From assembly GCA_019753285.1 (NCBI GenBank), contig JAIELD010000021.1:1-63498 (forward strand): DNA of 63,498 nucleotides, read 5' to 3'. Positions 8,197 to 16,251 of this stretch are shown in pieces (position 1 is the stretch's first letter; each line of letters begins with the position of its first letter). Below the pieces are notes generated by a model. That model ran no database searches. It was not told where the DNA came from and saw nothing but the letters and a program-made list of their open reading frames with translations. This DNA comes from Beijerinckiaceae bacterium. GTDB taxonomy: Bacteria > Pseudomonadota > Alphaproteobacteria > Rhizobiales > Beijerinckiaceae. A program made the translations under genes and the position numbers.

Positions 8197-8273
8197 AGGA
8201 GTGTAGCTCAACTGGCCAGAGCACCGGTCTCCAAAACCGGGGGTTGGGGGTTCGACTCCCTCCACTCCTGCCA
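8197..8273 (+). tRNA. tRNA-Trp (anticodon CCA)
   Basis: A complete cloverleaf of 77 bases including an encoded CCA. The acceptor arm AGGAGTG (8197-8203) pairs with CACTCCT (8263-8269), followed by G and CCA. The anticodon stem CCGGT/ACCGG (8224-8228, 8236-8240) encloses CT-CCA-AA with anticodon CCA at 8231-8233. The T arm contains GGTTCGACTCC-type sequence. Its place immediately before secE-nusG is the usual alphaproteobacterial arrangement. Confidence 0.95.
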
Positions 8274-8417
8274 CGGTGAGATCGGCCGGCAGTCGTTGCC
8301 ACCGTCGTTCCTGCAGCGGTAGCCTGAAGCGATACTGGATACGGTTAGGCCGATCCGCCGATTGTTCATCCGGAATGATTGAGGCGATCGACGGACAGAT
8401 TGGGTTTGAGCGACATC

Positions 8418-8606
8418 ATGGCTGGCAAGTCTCCCGTAGAATTCTTCACCGAGGTCCGCGCCGAGGCGGGCAAGGTGACGTGGCCCACGCGCAAGGAAAC
8501 CCTCATCACGACCGCGATGGTGTTCTTGATGGTCGTGGTCGCTTCTATTTTCTTCCTGGTCGTCGATCAGGTCATCCGGTACGTGCTGGGCATTCTGCTC
8601 GGGTAA
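8418..8606 (+). CDS. secE: Preprotein translocase subunit SecE
   Basis: A 62-residue single-span subunit of the SecYEG channel, which clamps SecY in the inner membrane. The sequence shows the amphipathic helix EVRAEAGKVTWPTRKET (hallmark KVTWP) and then one hydrophobic segment of about 25 residues (AMVFLMVVVASIFFLVVDQV). The ATG at 8418 (MAGKSPVEFF) gives the usual short alphaproteobacterial form. An upstream in-frame ATG at 8379 would add an unsupported stretch. It lies 144 bases after tRNA-Trp and 39 bases before nusG. Confidence 0.95.
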   Translation: MAGKSPVEFFTEVRAEAGKVTWPTRKETLITTAMVFLMVVVASIFFLVVDQVIRYVLGILLG

Positions 8607-8645
8607 ACCGCCGCCGCGCGAATTCAGGGGTTCAAGGTTCAAGAC

Positions 8646-9179
8646 ATGGCAAAGCGCTGGTACATCGTCCACGCCTTCTCGAATTTCGAGAAGAAGGTGG
8701 CGGAATCGATCAAGGAGCAGGCGGACCAACGCGGGCTCGGAGACTTGTTCGAGGACATCCTCGTGCCGTCCGAAAAGGTCATGGAGGTCCGCCGCGGTCG
8801 CAAGGTCGAGATGACCCGCACCTTCTTTCCCGGCTATGTGCTCGTGAAGGTGGACCTCACCGACGAAGCCTATCATCTCATCAAGAACACGCCGAAGGTC
8901 ACGGGCTTCCTTGGCGCCGACAAGAAGCCGATGCCGATTTCCGAAAAGGAAGCCGAGCGCATCAAGGGCCGCGCCGACTCCATGCAGGATGTCGCAAAAC
9001 CGGCGATCATGTTCGAGATCGGCGAGAATGTCCGCGTCGCAGACGGTCCGTTCGCCTCGTTCAATGGCGTGGTCGAGGAAGTCGACGAGACGCGTTCGCG
9101 CCTCAAGGTCGCCGTGTCGATCTTCGGCCGTGCGACGCCTGTGGACCTCGAATACGCGCAGGTGGAAAAAGTTGCTTAG
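8646..9179 (+). CDS. nusG: Transcription termination/antitermination protein NusG
   Basis: A 177-residue protein of normal length. The N-terminal NGN domain begins KRWYIVHAFSNFEKKVAESI and contains the typical FPGYVLVKVDL and TGFLGADKKPMPI. The C-terminal KOW domain reads GENVRVADGPFASFNGVVEEV. It binds RNA polymerase near the clamp and couples transcription to Rho or to ribosomal protein S10, whose gene is also in this window. It follows secE by 39 bases in the conserved secE-nusG pair. Confidence 0.97.
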   Translation: MAKRWYIVHAFSNFEKKVAESIKEQADQRGLGDLFEDILVPSEKVMEVRRGRKVEMTRTFFPGYVLVKVDLTDEAYHLIKNTPKVTGFLGADKKPMPISEKEAERIKGRADSMQDVAKPAIMFEIGENVRVADGPFASFNGVVEEVDETRSRLKVAVSIFGRATPVDLEYAQVEKVA

Positions 9180-9239
9180 GGAGTGGTGGGGAGCGAGTAG
9201 GGACTAGAACCCACTCGCAACGCGCCATTTCCTATTCGG

Positions 9240-9356
9240 GCTCCTCAAAAGGGAGCAAACCTCGTGGGAGATGTCCGTCCGGTTGCCGCCGGTCGGGTCC
9301 AACATCGGACCACGAACCTCAACTGGCTCCTCTTCGTCCCGACAGGGGCAGGAGCC
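9240..9356 (+). promoter_or_regulatory. rplK leader with hairpins
   Basis: The 195-base gap between nusG and rplK holds two clear stem-loops: GCTCC (9240-9244) with GGAGC (9252-9256), and GGCTCCT (9325-9331) with AGGAGCC (9350-9356), the latter ending 18 bases before the rplK start. In many bacteria this leader carries the L1 autoregulation site of the rplK-rplA operon. Which hairpin does so here is not evident. Confidence 0.4.
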
Positions 9357-9374
9357 ATCACAAGGAGAGTAACA

Positions 9375-9803
9375 ATGGCAAAGAAGATCACGGGCTACGT
9401 GAAGCTTCAGGTGCCGGCCGGCGCGGCGAATCCCGCTCCGCCGATCGGTCCTGCGCTCGGACAACGCGGCCTCAACATCATGGAATTCTGCAAGGCCTTC
9501 AACGCGAAGACGGCGCAGATGGAAAAAGGCATGCCGATCCCGGTCGTCATCACGGCCTATCAGGATCGCTCATTCACTTTTGAAATGAAGCTGCCGCCGG
9601 TATCCTACTGGCTGAAGAAGGCGGCGGGCCTGTCCTCCGGCTCGAAGACGCCCGGCCGCGGCACCGTCGGCAAGGTGACGAAGGCGCAGATCGATGAGAT
9701 CGCCGCCAAGAAGATGCCCGACCTCAATTGCGATACGGTCGAATCGGCAGCCGCCATGATCGCAGGTTCCGCCCGGTCCATGGGCCTTGAGGTAGTGGGG
9801 TAA
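9375..9803 (+). CDS. rplK: 50S ribosomal protein L11
   Basis: A 142-residue protein, the standard L11 length. The N-terminal domain has [20 protein letters not shown], with the conserved Pro-rich loop that contacts EF-G and thiostrepton-type drugs. The C-terminal 23S-binding domain reads [20 protein letters not shown]. The start at 9375 follows AAGGAGAG by six bases. An upstream in-frame extension to 9264 is rejected because it is unlike any L11. It forms the base of the L7/L12 stalk and is followed 4 bases later by rplA. Confidence 0.97.
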   Translation: MAKKITGYVKLQVPAGAANPAPPIGPALGQRGLNIMEFCKAFNAKTAQMEKGMPIPVVITAYQDRSFTFEMKLPPVSYWLKKAAGLSSGSKTPGRGTVGKVTKAQIDEIAAKKMPDLNCDTVESAAAMIAGSARSMGLEVVG

Positions 9804-9807
9804 CGTC

Positions 9808-10503
9808 ATGGCACATATCGGAAAACGCGTTAAGGCCGCCCGCGAGGGCATCAGCCGCACCAAGCTCTACTCGCTCGACGAAGCCGTTTCGCTGCTGAAG
9901 TCGAAGTCGACCGCCAAGTTCGACGAAACGATCGAGATCGCGATGAATCTCGGCGTCGATCCGAAGCACGCCGACCAGATGGTTCGCGGCGTCTGCAACC
10001 TGCCGAACGGCTCGGGGCGCACGCTGCGGGTCGCCGTGTTCGCGCGCGGCGCAAAGGCCGAGGAAGCCAAGAAGGCTGGAGCGGATGTCGTCGGCGCGGA
10101 AGATCTCGTCGAAACCGTCCAGGGCGGCAAGATCGACTTTGACCGCTGCATCGCGACGCCTGACATGATGCCGCTCGTCGGTCGCCTCGGCAAGGTGCTC
10201 GGCCCCCGCGGCATCATGCCGAACCCCAAGGTCGGCACCGTGACGATGGATATCACCAACGCGGTGGCGGCAGCAAAGGGCGGTTCGGTCGAGTTCAAGG
10301 TCGAGAAGGCCGGCATCGTGCAGGGCGCGGTCGGCAAGTCGTCGTTCGACGACGCCAAGCTTGTCCAGAACATCAAGGCTTTCGCCGATGCTGTTGCGAA
10401 GGCGAAGCCGACCGGCGCGAAGGGTACCTACATCCAGCGTGTCGCCCTGTCGTCCACGATGGGCCCTGGCATCAAGATCGATCCCGCGACCGTGATGGCC
10501 TGA
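9808..10503 (+). CDS. rplA: 50S ribosomal protein L1
   Basis: A 231-residue L1 of normal length, starting [14 protein letters not shown]. Signatures include the [20 protein letters not shown] segment, the family hallmark, and [20 protein letters not shown]1 forms the mobile stalk at the ribosomal E site and represses its own operon through the mRNA leader. It is the last gene of the tRNA-Trp/secE/nusG/rplK group here and is followed by an intrinsic terminator. In related genomes rplJ usually comes next, but in this window rplJ is 7.4 kb away. Confidence 0.97.
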   Translation: MAHIGKRVKAAREGISRTKLYSLDEAVSLLKSKSTAKFDETIEIAMNLGVDPKHADQMVRGVCNLPNGSGRTLRVAVFARGAKAEEAKKAGADVVGAEDLVETVQGGKIDFDRCIATPDMMPLVGRLGKVLGPRGIMPNPKVGTVTMDITNAVAAAKGGSVEFKVEKAGIVQGAVGKSSFDDAKLVQNIKAFADAVAKAKPTGAKGTYIQRVALSSTMGPGIKIDPATVMA

Positions 10504-10533
10504 CGGCCGACCGTGCCGTAGGAAGAACGTCAT

Positions 10534-10564
10534 AAGGCCGGAGCTTCATTGCTCCGGCCTTTTT
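10534..10564 (+). terminator. Intrinsic terminator after rplA
   Basis: An 11-base-pair perfect stem, AAGGCCGGAGC (10534-10544) with GCTCCGGCCTT (10551-10561), with a six-base loop and a T run ending at about 10564. It sits 30 bases after the rplA stop and closes the operon. Confidence 0.9.
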
Positions 10565-10611
10565 CGTGCGGTCCGCCGGTCGGGCGTGCGCGCCAACCGG
10601 AGGAACGCCGT

Positions 10612-11568
10612 ATGCCCCACAAGATCATCATCAACTCGCGCTTTCTGCGCGGTTTGCAATCGCGCATCGGCGAGCGTTATGACCTGCTTCATCTTGGCTT
10701 CGACGAGATGGCGGCCGGTGCCCTTCCGCCCGAAGCCTTGGCATGCCGCGCCGTCGTGACGATGGGCGCGCAGCGCTTCGACGGAGCGCTGATGGACCGT
10801 CTTCCCGATCTGGGCGCGATCGTCTGTTACGGAACGGGCTATGACGGCGTCGATCTCAAGGCGGCGCAGGCCCGCGGCATCGCGGTCGCCAACAGCCCCG
10901 GCGCCAACGCGGCTGCGGTGGCCGATCTTGCCATGGCGCTCATGCTTTCCGTCACACGCAGCATCGTGCCCGCTCACGCCTATGTCGCAAGCGGCGGCTG
11001 GGCGGCTGCGGCACCGTCTCCGGTCGGCGTTGCGGCGCCGGGTCTCGCCGGAAAGCGGCTTGGCATCTACGGCATGGGCGAAATCGGCCGAAAGATCGCC
11101 TTGCGCGCTGCGGCGTTCGAGATGGAGATCGCCTATACCGGGCGGCGGCCGCACATCGACCTTGATTATCGCTTCCATGCCGATCTTGCCGGCCTCGCCG
11201 AGTGGGCGGACATTCTGGTGGTCGCCGTGAGGGCAGGGGCGAGCACCCATCACGCGGTAGACGGGGGCATGCTGGCCAAACTCGGCCCAAAAGGCTTCGT
11301 CATCAACATATCCCGCGGTTCGGTGATCGACGAGATTGCCCTTGCCGCAGCGATCGAGACGAAGGCGATCGCCGGCGCCGGGCTCGATGTCTTCGAGACG
11401 GAGCCTGTCAAGACCGGAGCGCTTACCAGGCTCTCCAACGTCGTGCTGACGCCCCATATCGGGGGCCATACCGAAGACGCACATCTTGCAATGCAGCGCT
11501 GCGTGCTCGCCAATCTCGATGCGTTCTTCGCTGGGGCTACTCTGCCTTACCAGGTGAGCGTGGAATGA
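10612..11568 (+). CDS. D-isomer specific 2-hydroxyacid dehydrogenase (GhrB/HPR-like)
   Basis: A 318-residue NAD(P)-dependent oxidoreductase that reduces 2-keto acids such as glyoxylate, hydroxypyruvate or related compounds. The Rossmann motif is GIYGMGEIGRKIA (151-163). The catalytic trio is Arg235 in NISRGS, Glu264 in FETEP and His282 in LTPHIGGHT. The basic TGRRPH after the second strand suggests NADP preference. The ATG at 10612 has GGAGG eight bases upstream, and an extension into the terminator is rejected. The 3' end overlaps a convergent ORF by 22 bases. The substrate cannot be fixed by sequence, and it is the first gene of the block separating rplA from rplJ. Confidence 0.88.
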   Translation: MPHKIIINSRFLRGLQSRIGERYDLLHLGFDEMAAGALPPEALACRAVVTMGAQRFDGALMDRLPDLGAIVCYGTGYDGVDLKAAQARGIAVANSPGANAAAVADLAMALMLSVTRSIVPAHAYVASGGWAAAAPSPVGVAAPGLAGKRLGIYGMGEIGRKIALRAAAFEMEIAYTGRRPHIDLDYRFHADLAGLAEWADILVVAVRAGASTHHAVDGGMLAKLGPKGFVINISRGSVIDEIALAAAIETKAIAGAGLDVFETEPVKTGALTRLSNVVLTPHIGGHTEDAHLAMQRCVLANLDAFFAGATLPYQVSVE

Positions 11569-11876
11569 CACGGCGGCGCTGCGGAAGCGCGCGGCGAGGG
11601 TTCGGTCCCGGCGACTGACAGAGGCTGTTTCGCAGGGGCCCATTCGGGCATTTCCGCTTCGCGCGCCAATGTGGACAGCATCTTCAGCGCGAGGCCCTTC
11701 ATGTCTTCGGGAAGGCTCGCGAATATGAGCGCCGCTTCCATGATCTCGGCTTCGCGCGAAAGATAAAAAAGCTGGAGGAAGGCTGCAGGGCTGTCACAGT
11801 CTTCCGCTATGTAGTCGAGTAGTGTGGCGAGGGTCGCGCACTTCTGTGCACTCCCGGTTTCAAGGTCCGGCGTCAT
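11547..11876 (-). CDS. Hypothetical protein
   Basis: A 109-residue ORF starting at the ATG at 11876, which is preceded by GGGAG six bases upstream. The frame is open further upstream to 11984, without a better start. The middle (CATLATLLDYIAEDCDSPAAFLQLFYLSREAEIMEAALIFASLPEDMKGLALKMLSTL) is a helical, leucine-rich, cytosolic-looking segment, and the C-terminus is Pro/Ala rich. I do not recognise a family. It converges on, and overlaps by 22 bases, the hydroxyacid dehydrogenase. Confidence 0.6.
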   Translation of the reverse strand: MTPDLETGSAQKCATLATLLDYIAEDCDSPAAFLQLFYLSREAEIMEAALIFASLPEDMKGLALKMLSTLAREAEMPEWAPAKQPLSVAGTEPSPRASAAPPCHSTLTW

Positions 11877-12055
11877 TCTTGGCTCCCGTTGATGGTGTGT
11901 CGATGGTGCCTTGCCAAAAGCATCCGCCGGTACCGACTCACCTCTTGCTGCATTCCCTTTCTCCGCCGTGACCGTTCGTGGCACAATTGCGACATTTGGG
12001 GTGGTGATTTTCAGCCACCCTGTTTTCGGTGCCCTGAAATCTAGGGGGGGCGCCG

Positions 12056-12826
12056 TCAGGGATTGGCCTGATCGAAGCTGGTGAAGTCGACCTGGCCGGT
12101 CATGATGGCGGCGGCCACCGCCTCCGTCCGGTTGGAGGCGCCAAGCTTGCGGACCGCGCGCTCAATGTGGTCGTTGACCGTATGTTCGCTGATCCCGAGG
12201 ATCTTGCTGGTTTCCCAGCTCGATTTGCCGAGCGCGATCCAGGATATGGTTTGAACTTCCCGCTTCGAGAGCGGAACGGAGCGTTGCTTGGGTATCCAGG
12301 AGCGCTTGTGCTGGGCAAGGAAGCGCAAACGCATGATCGCGAAATTGATCATGAGCCCGATTGCGTGCAGGAACCAGCCTTCCGGCTGCTTTGGAACGTC
12401 AGGCGGAAATCCGAAATGAATGATCGTTCGCGCTGTCGAACTGCGTGTGATCGGAATGCAATATCCGACCGCTACGCCTTCGGCGGCGTAATATTCGCTG
12501 AGTTCCTTGTCGATAGGCAAATTCGGGTTAAAGACATCGGCCGTCCAAAAAAACGGAGCATCGGCGATTAGTGCCTTTTGACCGAGAGAACTGTTGTTCT
12601 TGAACTCGAATTTCTTGTTTTCCGGGAAATGATAATCCGATTGATTCTCAATGATCGAATTGACGTAGATCGTTTCGGCATAATACTTATAGCTATAGAC
12701 TGTAAAATAATCGACGTTGATACTGGAAAGTGTCGTGCGAGCAATCGCCTTGATTTCATCGAGAGTGTCGGCCGCGGCAAGGCTGATCGCTATGTTGCTT
12801 AAAATTTCGGTTTCAAGAAACATCAT
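12056..12826 (-). CDS. LuxR-type transcriptional regulator (orphan, autoinducer-domain type)
   Basis: A 256-residue protein in two parts. Residues 1-170 look like the alpha/beta autoinducer-binding domain (NVDYFTVYSYKYYAETIYVN, then APFFWTADVFNP). A GerE/LuxR helix-turn-helix (about 186-245: LSKREVQTISWIALGKSSWETSKILGISEHTVNDHIERAVRKL) follows. The DNA-binding part is canonical. In the sensory part I cannot place the usual AHL-contact set (the TraR-type W-x3-Y and D-P), so the ligand is open. No luxI is visible. It is transcribed away from a secreted hydrolase gene and has a clear paralogue at 13824-14597. Confidence 0.85.
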   Translation of the reverse strand: MMFLETEILSNIAISLAAADTLDEIKAIARTTLSSINVDYFTVYSYKYYAETIYVNSIIENQSDYHFPENKKFEFKNNSSLGQKALIADAPFFWTADVFNPNLPIDKELSEYYAAEGVAVGYCIPITRSSTARTIIHFGFPPDVPKQPEGWFLHAIGLMINFAIMRLRFLAQHKRSWIPKQRSVPLSKREVQTISWIALGKSSWETSKILGISEHTVNDHIERAVRKLGASNRTEAVAAAIMTGQVDFTSFDQANP

Positions 12827-13077
12827 CTCTCATCATGATTTTATTACATTTGACAACGAGCGTACTACGTTCTCAGGCATCAAAACAGCGGTTTATTGAA
12901 AGCCGTCAAACAAATTGGGCCGTCTCGCTTTCGCAGCGTCACCCCGGCTATCGGCAGCGCTGCCGATCGGTCGCGACAAACGACGGCTTGAGCTACGCGG
13001 CTTCGCTCCCTCCACGCAATCGTGATTCCGACGTGATTGCCGGTATCCATATGCTCGGCATGACAGGAGGCACGGTC
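12827..13077. promoter_or_regulatory. Divergent promoter region between a luxR-type gene and the hydrolase gene
   Basis: 251 bases between outward-facing starts. The first 70 bases next to the regulator are AT-rich and are the likely site of its promoter. I find no clean lux-box palindrome. AGGAGG at 13065-13070 is the hydrolase ribosome site. No small gene is evident. Confidence 0.4.
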
Positions 13078-13815
13078 ATGACGGTTCGACATATGCGTAC
13101 ACTCATCCTCGCAGCGATGCTGTTGCACGGCGCCTCCGCCGCCAAGGCCGATCCGGTTTCGTTTAAGGCGGCGGATGGCGTGAAGGTCTTTGCCGATTTT
13201 CAGGCTGCGGGAGCCTCTTCCAAGGGCCTCGTCGTCCTCTTCCATCAGGCGAGTTCGAGCCGGCACGAATATGATTCCATCGCGCCGAAGCTGCGCCAGC
13301 TTGGCTTCGACACGCTTGCCGTCGATCAACGCTCCGGCGGGTCGCTTTTCGGCCCGAACGAAACGGCTGCGGGTGCGCGCGGCGGCGCGGATTTTCTCTC
13401 CGCGTACAAGGACATGGAGGCGGCGTTGACATGGGCCGAGATGCGCGCCGGCAATCGGCCGGTCGTGATATGGGGGTCAAGTTACTCAGCGTCGCTCGTC
13501 TTCGTGCTGGCGGCGCAGCATCCGCAATCCGTGAAAGCGGTGCTCGCATTTTCGCCCGGCGAATATTTTGGCGCGCGGTCGTTCGTCCGCGATGCCGCGG
13601 CGAAGGTGAAAGCGCCTGTCTTCGTTTCGTCGGATAGCGGCGGCGAGGCCGAGGAGGCCCGAGTGATCCTTGCAGCGGTCCCAGGACAAGCCAAAACGCA
13701 ATATGTGCCGAAGAGTGGATCGCATGGCTCGTCGTCCCTCATCGAAAGCCGCAATCCTCGCGGCGCGGCCGAGAACTGGCGAGCGGTGGACACGTTCCTT
13801 GCAGCCTTGAAATAG
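13078..13815 (+). CDS. Exported alpha/beta hydrolase
   Basis: A 245-residue protein. AGGAGG stands seven bases before the ATG at 13078, and a signal peptide (RTLILAAMLLHGASAAKA) follows at once, so the longer frame back to 12835 is rejected. The fold signals are LVVLFHQASSSRHEYDSIAPKL, a nucleophile elbow WGSSYSAS (Ser135, with Ser in place of the last Gly of GxSxG), a possible acid in FVSSDSGGE and a late histidine GSHGSS (His216). It is probably periplasmic and related to dienelactone hydrolase-like enzymes. The substrate is unknown. It lies between two LuxR-type genes and could act on an ester or lactone signal, but that is speculation. Confidence 0.8.
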   Translation: MTVRHMRTLILAAMLLHGASAAKADPVSFKAADGVKVFADFQAAGASSKGLVVLFHQASSSRHEYDSIAPKLRQLGFDTLAVDQRSGGSLFGPNETAAGARGGADFLSAYKDMEAALTWAEMRAGNRPVVIWGSSYSASLVFVLAAQHPQSVKAVLAFSPGEYFGARSFVRDAAAKVKAPVFVSSDSGGEAEEARVILAAVPGQAKTQYVPKSGSHGSSSLIESRNPRGAAENWRAVDTFLAALK

Positions 13816-13823
13816 GCGGCCGA

Positions 13824-14597
13824 TCAGGAAACGGCGTTGCCCTTGGTGAGGTCGATCTGATGGGTGAGCAGCGCGATGGTAACGGCTTCCGTCCTGTTCT
13901 TGGCGCGCAGCTTCCGGATGGCGCTCTCGATATGATCGTTGACGGTGTGCTCGCTGATGCCGAGAACCTTGCCTGTCTCCCAGCTCGATTTTCCAAGCGC
14001 GATCCAGGACACAGTTTCGGCTTCGCGTGGCGAAAGGGGGAGCGCCTGCTTCCGGTTCCTGGTAAAATCTCGGCTCAAGGGCACGGGAAATCGGAGCCGC
14101 ATCAGCCCGTCGATGAGGTGCAGCGACATCGAGTGAAACAGGATCTCATCGTCCATGAAACTGTAGACATCGCGCAAGCCCATGACAATCGTGGTCGTCG
14201 TCGAATAGCTGTGGACGACGGGTACCGTAAAGCCGCCATCCAGCCCCTCTGAGATCAGATATTGCTTCAACGCAATGTCGCGCTCGCAATCGTCGCCAAA
14301 AACGTCGAGCGACCAGAAAAACGGTTTGCTGGAGCGATGGTTCAACCGCGCAAGCGAGCTTTTCGTCTTGCATTCATATGTCTGCTCCATCGTGAGGCTG
14401 AAATTGGGCAACTGCTCGAGCAGAGATGTCAGATAGACGTTGTCGCGGTAGAATTTGAACAATGTGATCGAGAAATGGCGGACGCCGACCGCGTCCATGA
14501 ACTGCAGAAAATGATCGGTGAGCTCTTCTTCCGTCGATGAATGCTTGAGCGACAGGCCGAACCGCCGGAACTCGTTCATTTCGAGAAAGGGTTGCAT
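13824..14597 (-). CDS. LuxR-type transcriptional regulator (paralogue of the 12056-12826 gene)
   Basis: A 257-residue protein with the same architecture as its neighbour: a sensory domain (HFSITLFKFYRDNVYLTSLLEQ, then KPFFWSLDVFGDD) and a C-terminal HTH reading LSPREAETVSWIALGKSSWETGKVLGISEHTVNDHIESAIRKL. The HTH is nearly identical to that of the other copy (SWIALGKSSWET and LGISEHTVNDHIE are shared). The sensory halves have diverged more. The two probably arose by duplication and may read related operators. The stop is only 8 bases from the convergent hydrolase stop. No cognate synthase gene is present. Confidence 0.85.
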   Translation of the reverse strand: MQPFLEMNEFRRFGLSLKHSSTEEELTDHFLQFMDAVGVRHFSITLFKFYRDNVYLTSLLEQLPNFSLTMEQTYECKTKSSLARLNHRSSKPFFWSLDVFGDDCERDIALKQYLISEGLDGGFTVPVVHSYSTTTTIVMGLRDVYSFMDDEILFHSMSLHLIDGLMRLRFPVPLSRDFTRNRKQALPLSPREAETVSWIALGKSSWETGKVLGISEHTVNDHIESAIRKLRAKNRTEAVTIALLTHQIDLTKGNAVS

Positions 14598-14873
14598 CGT
14601 CGTTCCTACCCTGGCATTTCCGACAGTGTCGCGCGAGCTATTTATGTTGGCCAGTGGTGCAAGCGGCAGACTCGCCGCTGACGATCAAGCCATGTCGACC
14701 TGCAGCATTACCACAAAGGGTGCCGGACGAGCCCGTTTTCTTCGCCGCTCCGGCATCAAGCCCGCGTATTGAGGTGATCATTCGATCCACTGGTCATGCG
14801 ATGGAGTCGGGCGCAGCGATGCGCCGACGGCGAACGTCCTTTGTCCAATTGGCCCGGCCACGTTGTGGCGATG
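14598..14873. other. Intergenic region without a recognised gene
   Basis: 276 bases between the second luxR-type gene and the MFS transporter. It should hold the promoter of the regulator. Short open frames cross it on the plus strand but none has a ribosome site or a recognisable product. Confidence 0.4.
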
Positions 14874-16133
14874 CTAACTCTCGAACGCGCGAACGGGTCG
14901 AGAGTTGCGTTGGCTGGCGAGGGCGACCAGCATCGCGCAAGCGCCGCAGCAGGCGGACAACGCCACGGTCACCATCGCCCCAAGGCCGAAATCCTCCAGC
15001 AACCAGGCCATCAGCGGCGGGGACGCTGCGACCGTGAGATTGAGAGGCAGGCCGATGCGCGACAGGACGCGCGCGTAATCGGGGCCGCTGTAGAAGGCGA
15101 GCGGGATGGTCGAGCGCGCGACGGCAAGAATTCCGCTGGCGACGCCGTAGAGCATGACGAACAGGCCGGTGACGAGAGGCCGGCCCGCGCCTAGCACGAG
15201 GATCAGCAGGCCTATCGGGATGAGAGCCGTGGCGATCGCAGCGGTCGGCAACCCATCGCCGGTGCGGCGCATCAGTCTCGAACTCACAAGGTCGACCGCT
15301 CGCGCGCCGACCTGAACGACGCTGATCGCCGACCCCAGAGCAATCGCCGCGCGCTGGTCGTATCCAATGGTGATGAACATCTGCACGGTGACGGCCGTGA
15401 TGCCGAAGGTCGCAAATCCGTTGAGTGCGATGGCTCCTGCGATCATGCCGAAAACACGCCATCTGACCGGCGTCCGCGCGCTCTTGGCAGGCTGAGCCGC
15501 GCCAGAGCTCAGAGCTTGGGTGGGCGGCAGCGCGATCAGGCAGAGGAGGGGATTGAGAGCGCCGAGCAGCACCGCGAAAATCGCGCATGTCCATCGCCAA
15601 CCCGCGAAATCGCTGAGAAGCCCGGTCAATGGCAGGAACACAGCGCTGGAAAGGCCCGTCATCACCATCAGACCGCTGATCGGCCCGCGCGCTGCGGCCC
15701 CGTCCCGCTCGGCGAGGTAGATATGCGCGCCGGTCGTCAGCATCGCCGCGCCGCCGAGGCCGATCAGCAGCCAGCCGACGAAATAGACGATCGGGCCAGT
15801 TGATACGGCGATCAAGGCAAGACCGGGCGCGGCCGTGAGCGCGCCGGCCATCATCATGAAGCGGGCGCCAAGGCGCACGAATAACGGGCCGAAGACGGGC
15901 GACGCGAGCGCGGTGACGACCGACATCACCGACGTGCCGGCGAAAACGGCGGGCAGTGGCATGCGAAGGTCGGCGGCGATGGCCGGCGCAAGCACGGCAG
16001 GAAAACCGATGACGCCCCAGGCGACGACCTGCGTGACGGCGAGGACCGCGAGAATTCGGGGCATGGGACCGCGCGACAACGCTTGATGCTCCTCGTCAAG
16101 GCTCAGCCGGTTCGGCGGCGGATCAATGAGCAT
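14874..16133 (-). CDS. Major facilitator superfamily transporter
   Basis: A 419-residue membrane protein with about twelve hydrophobic segments in two halves. A short loop (about residues 218-232, SSGAAQPAKSARTPVRW) separates the sixth and seventh. The first half has GARFMMMAGALTAAPGLALI and WLLIGLGGAAMLTTGAHIYLAERDGAAARGPISG, the latter in the place of MFS motif A/B-type loops (YLAERDG..RG). The family exchanges solutes or drugs against protons, and the substrate cannot be read. The start is uncertain (16133, or the Met24 codon), as neither has a good ribosome site. It faces away from the deacetylase gene, sharing a short promoter region. Confidence 0.85.
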   Translation of the reverse strand: MLIDPPPNRLSLDEEHQALSRGPMPRILAVLAVTQVVAWGVIGFPAVLAPAIAADLRMPLPAVFAGTSVMSVVTALASPVFGPLFVRLGARFMMMAGALTAAPGLALIAVSTGPIVYFVGWLLIGLGGAAMLTTGAHIYLAERDGAAARGPISGLMVMTGLSSAVFLPLTGLLSDFAGWRWTCAIFAVLLGALNPLLCLIALPPTQALSSGAAQPAKSARTPVRWRVFGMIAGAIALNGFATFGITAVTVQMFITIGYDQRAAIALGSAISVVQVGARAVDLVSSRLMRRTGDGLPTAAIATALIPIGLLILVLGAGRPLVTGLFVMLYGVASGILAVARSTIPLAFYSGPDYARVLSRIGLPLNLTVAASPPLMAWLLEDFGLGAMVTVALSACCGACAMLVALASQRNSRPVRAFES

Positions 16134-16251
16134 TGGCGCGACTTGTCATGCGTTGCACGCAAAAAGTCACGGGATCCGGCTGATGGAAGCAAATCGTCAA
16201 GATTGTCGGATTATCGTCGACCGAGTTCTTGTAGCGTCGGAGTTGGGGGCG

